From positions 1 through 6,216 of the forward strand of contig DHWK01000039.1 in the NCBI GenBank assembly GCA_002413145.1: 6,216 nucleotides of DNA, read 5' to 3'. The stretch is from a bacterium UBP12_UBA5184. Its GTDB lineage: Bacteria; Vulcanimicrobiota; Vulcanimicrobiia; Vulcanimicrobiales; Vulcanimicrobiaceae. A program made the position numbers and the translations under genes. Positions 6,053 to 6,216 of the stretch are shown here, in pieces. The first letter of the stretch is position 1; every line of letters begins with the position of its first letter. The notes below the pieces were generated by a model. That model was given only the letters and a program-made list of their open reading frames with translations, was not told where the DNA came from and made no database searches.

Positions 6053-6216
6053 ATGGAACGGCTCATCATCATCGGCTCGGGACCCGCCGGCCTGACGGCG
6101 GCGATCTACGCGGCGCGTGCGAATCTGGGTCCGCTCTTATTCGCGGGCTACCAATACGGCGGCCAATTGATGCTGACGACCGAAGTCGAGAATTATCCGG
6201 GTTTCCCGAGCGGCAT
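6053..6216 (+). CDS. trxB: Thioredoxin reductase, N-terminal part (3' truncated)
   Basis: ATG 6053 opens a frame that runs off the window after 54 codons. The start reads MERLIIIGSGPAGLTAAIYA, a Rossmann FAD-binding motif (GSGPAG). It is followed by GGQL at about residues 38-41 and TTEVENYPGFPSG at about 44-54, both hallmarks of bacterial low-molecular-weight thioredoxin reductase. The enzyme passes electrons from NADPH through FAD and a CxxC pair to thioredoxin in the cytoplasm; the CxxC and NADPH domains lie outside the window. No upstream in-frame start is available close by and no Shine-Dalgarno is visible, so the mRNA may be leaderless or weakly initiated. A ferredoxin- or flavodoxin-type reductase of the same fold cannot be fully excluded without the CxxC region. 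It is divergent from the MBL-sulfurtransferase operon. Confidence 0.92.
   Translation, partial: MERLIIIGSGPAGLTAAIYAARANLGPLLFAGYQYGGQLMLTTEVENYPGFPSG

Noticed and set aside
5974..6072. Longer MBL start at the ATG triplet 6072-6064 (312 residues)
   Set aside because: The added 33 residues are low-complexity and would overlap the trxB start on the other strand. ATG 5973 has a purine-rich GAAGAAG in position.

Overview
The window is a GC-rich bacterial segment (by eye well above 60% G+C, with strong G/C preference at third codon positions) and looks chromosomal. The periplasmic thioredoxin-type protein, NHL propeller and two-domain sulfurtransferase fit a free-living Gram-negative-type or deep-branching soil/environmental bacterium (Eremiobacterota or Acidobacteriota-like would be compatible). 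No marker gene fixes the taxon, so this is only an impression. I found no rRNA, tRNA, CRISPR array, insertion sequence or phage gene.

Layout. (1) Positions 1-3224, plus strand: a pair of probably exported proteins. The first is the 3' part of a TlpA/ResA-like thioredoxin with a TPR middle and a C-terminal beta domain. The second is an NHL beta-propeller fused to an SGNH hydrolase-like domain. They lie in the same reading frame, separated only by one TGA and nine bases. (2) Positions 3225-4276: a weakly coding stretch. It starts with an 11-bp inverted repeat between convergent genes, holds an AbiEii-like nucleotidyltransferase gene broken by a frameshift on the minus strand, and ends in about 440 bp with no convincing gene. 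(3) Positions 4277-5973, minus strand: a two-gene operon of an MBL-fold hydrolase with an XRE-like N-terminal domain, followed 32 bp later by a tandem-rhodanese sulfurtransferase with a strong ribosome binding site. (4) Positions 6053-6216, plus strand: the start of thioredoxin reductase trxB, divergent from the MBL gene.

How the genes may work together. Four of the five intact or partial genes have, or may have, a link to thiol or sulfur chemistry: the extracytoplasmic WCPPC thioredoxin, the MBL hydrolase (glyoxalase II/persulfide dioxygenase superfamily), the sulfurtransferase and thioredoxin reductase. MBL-rhodanese pairing recalls persulfide or thioester detoxification, and the nearby trxB could supply reduced thioredoxin to the sulfurtransferase. 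This link is inferred from gene order only. Nothing here is clearly a new defence or mobile system. The points most worth a second look are the same-frame Trx-TPR/NHL-SGNH pair, the HTH-MBL fusion and the frameshifted nucleotidyltransferase.
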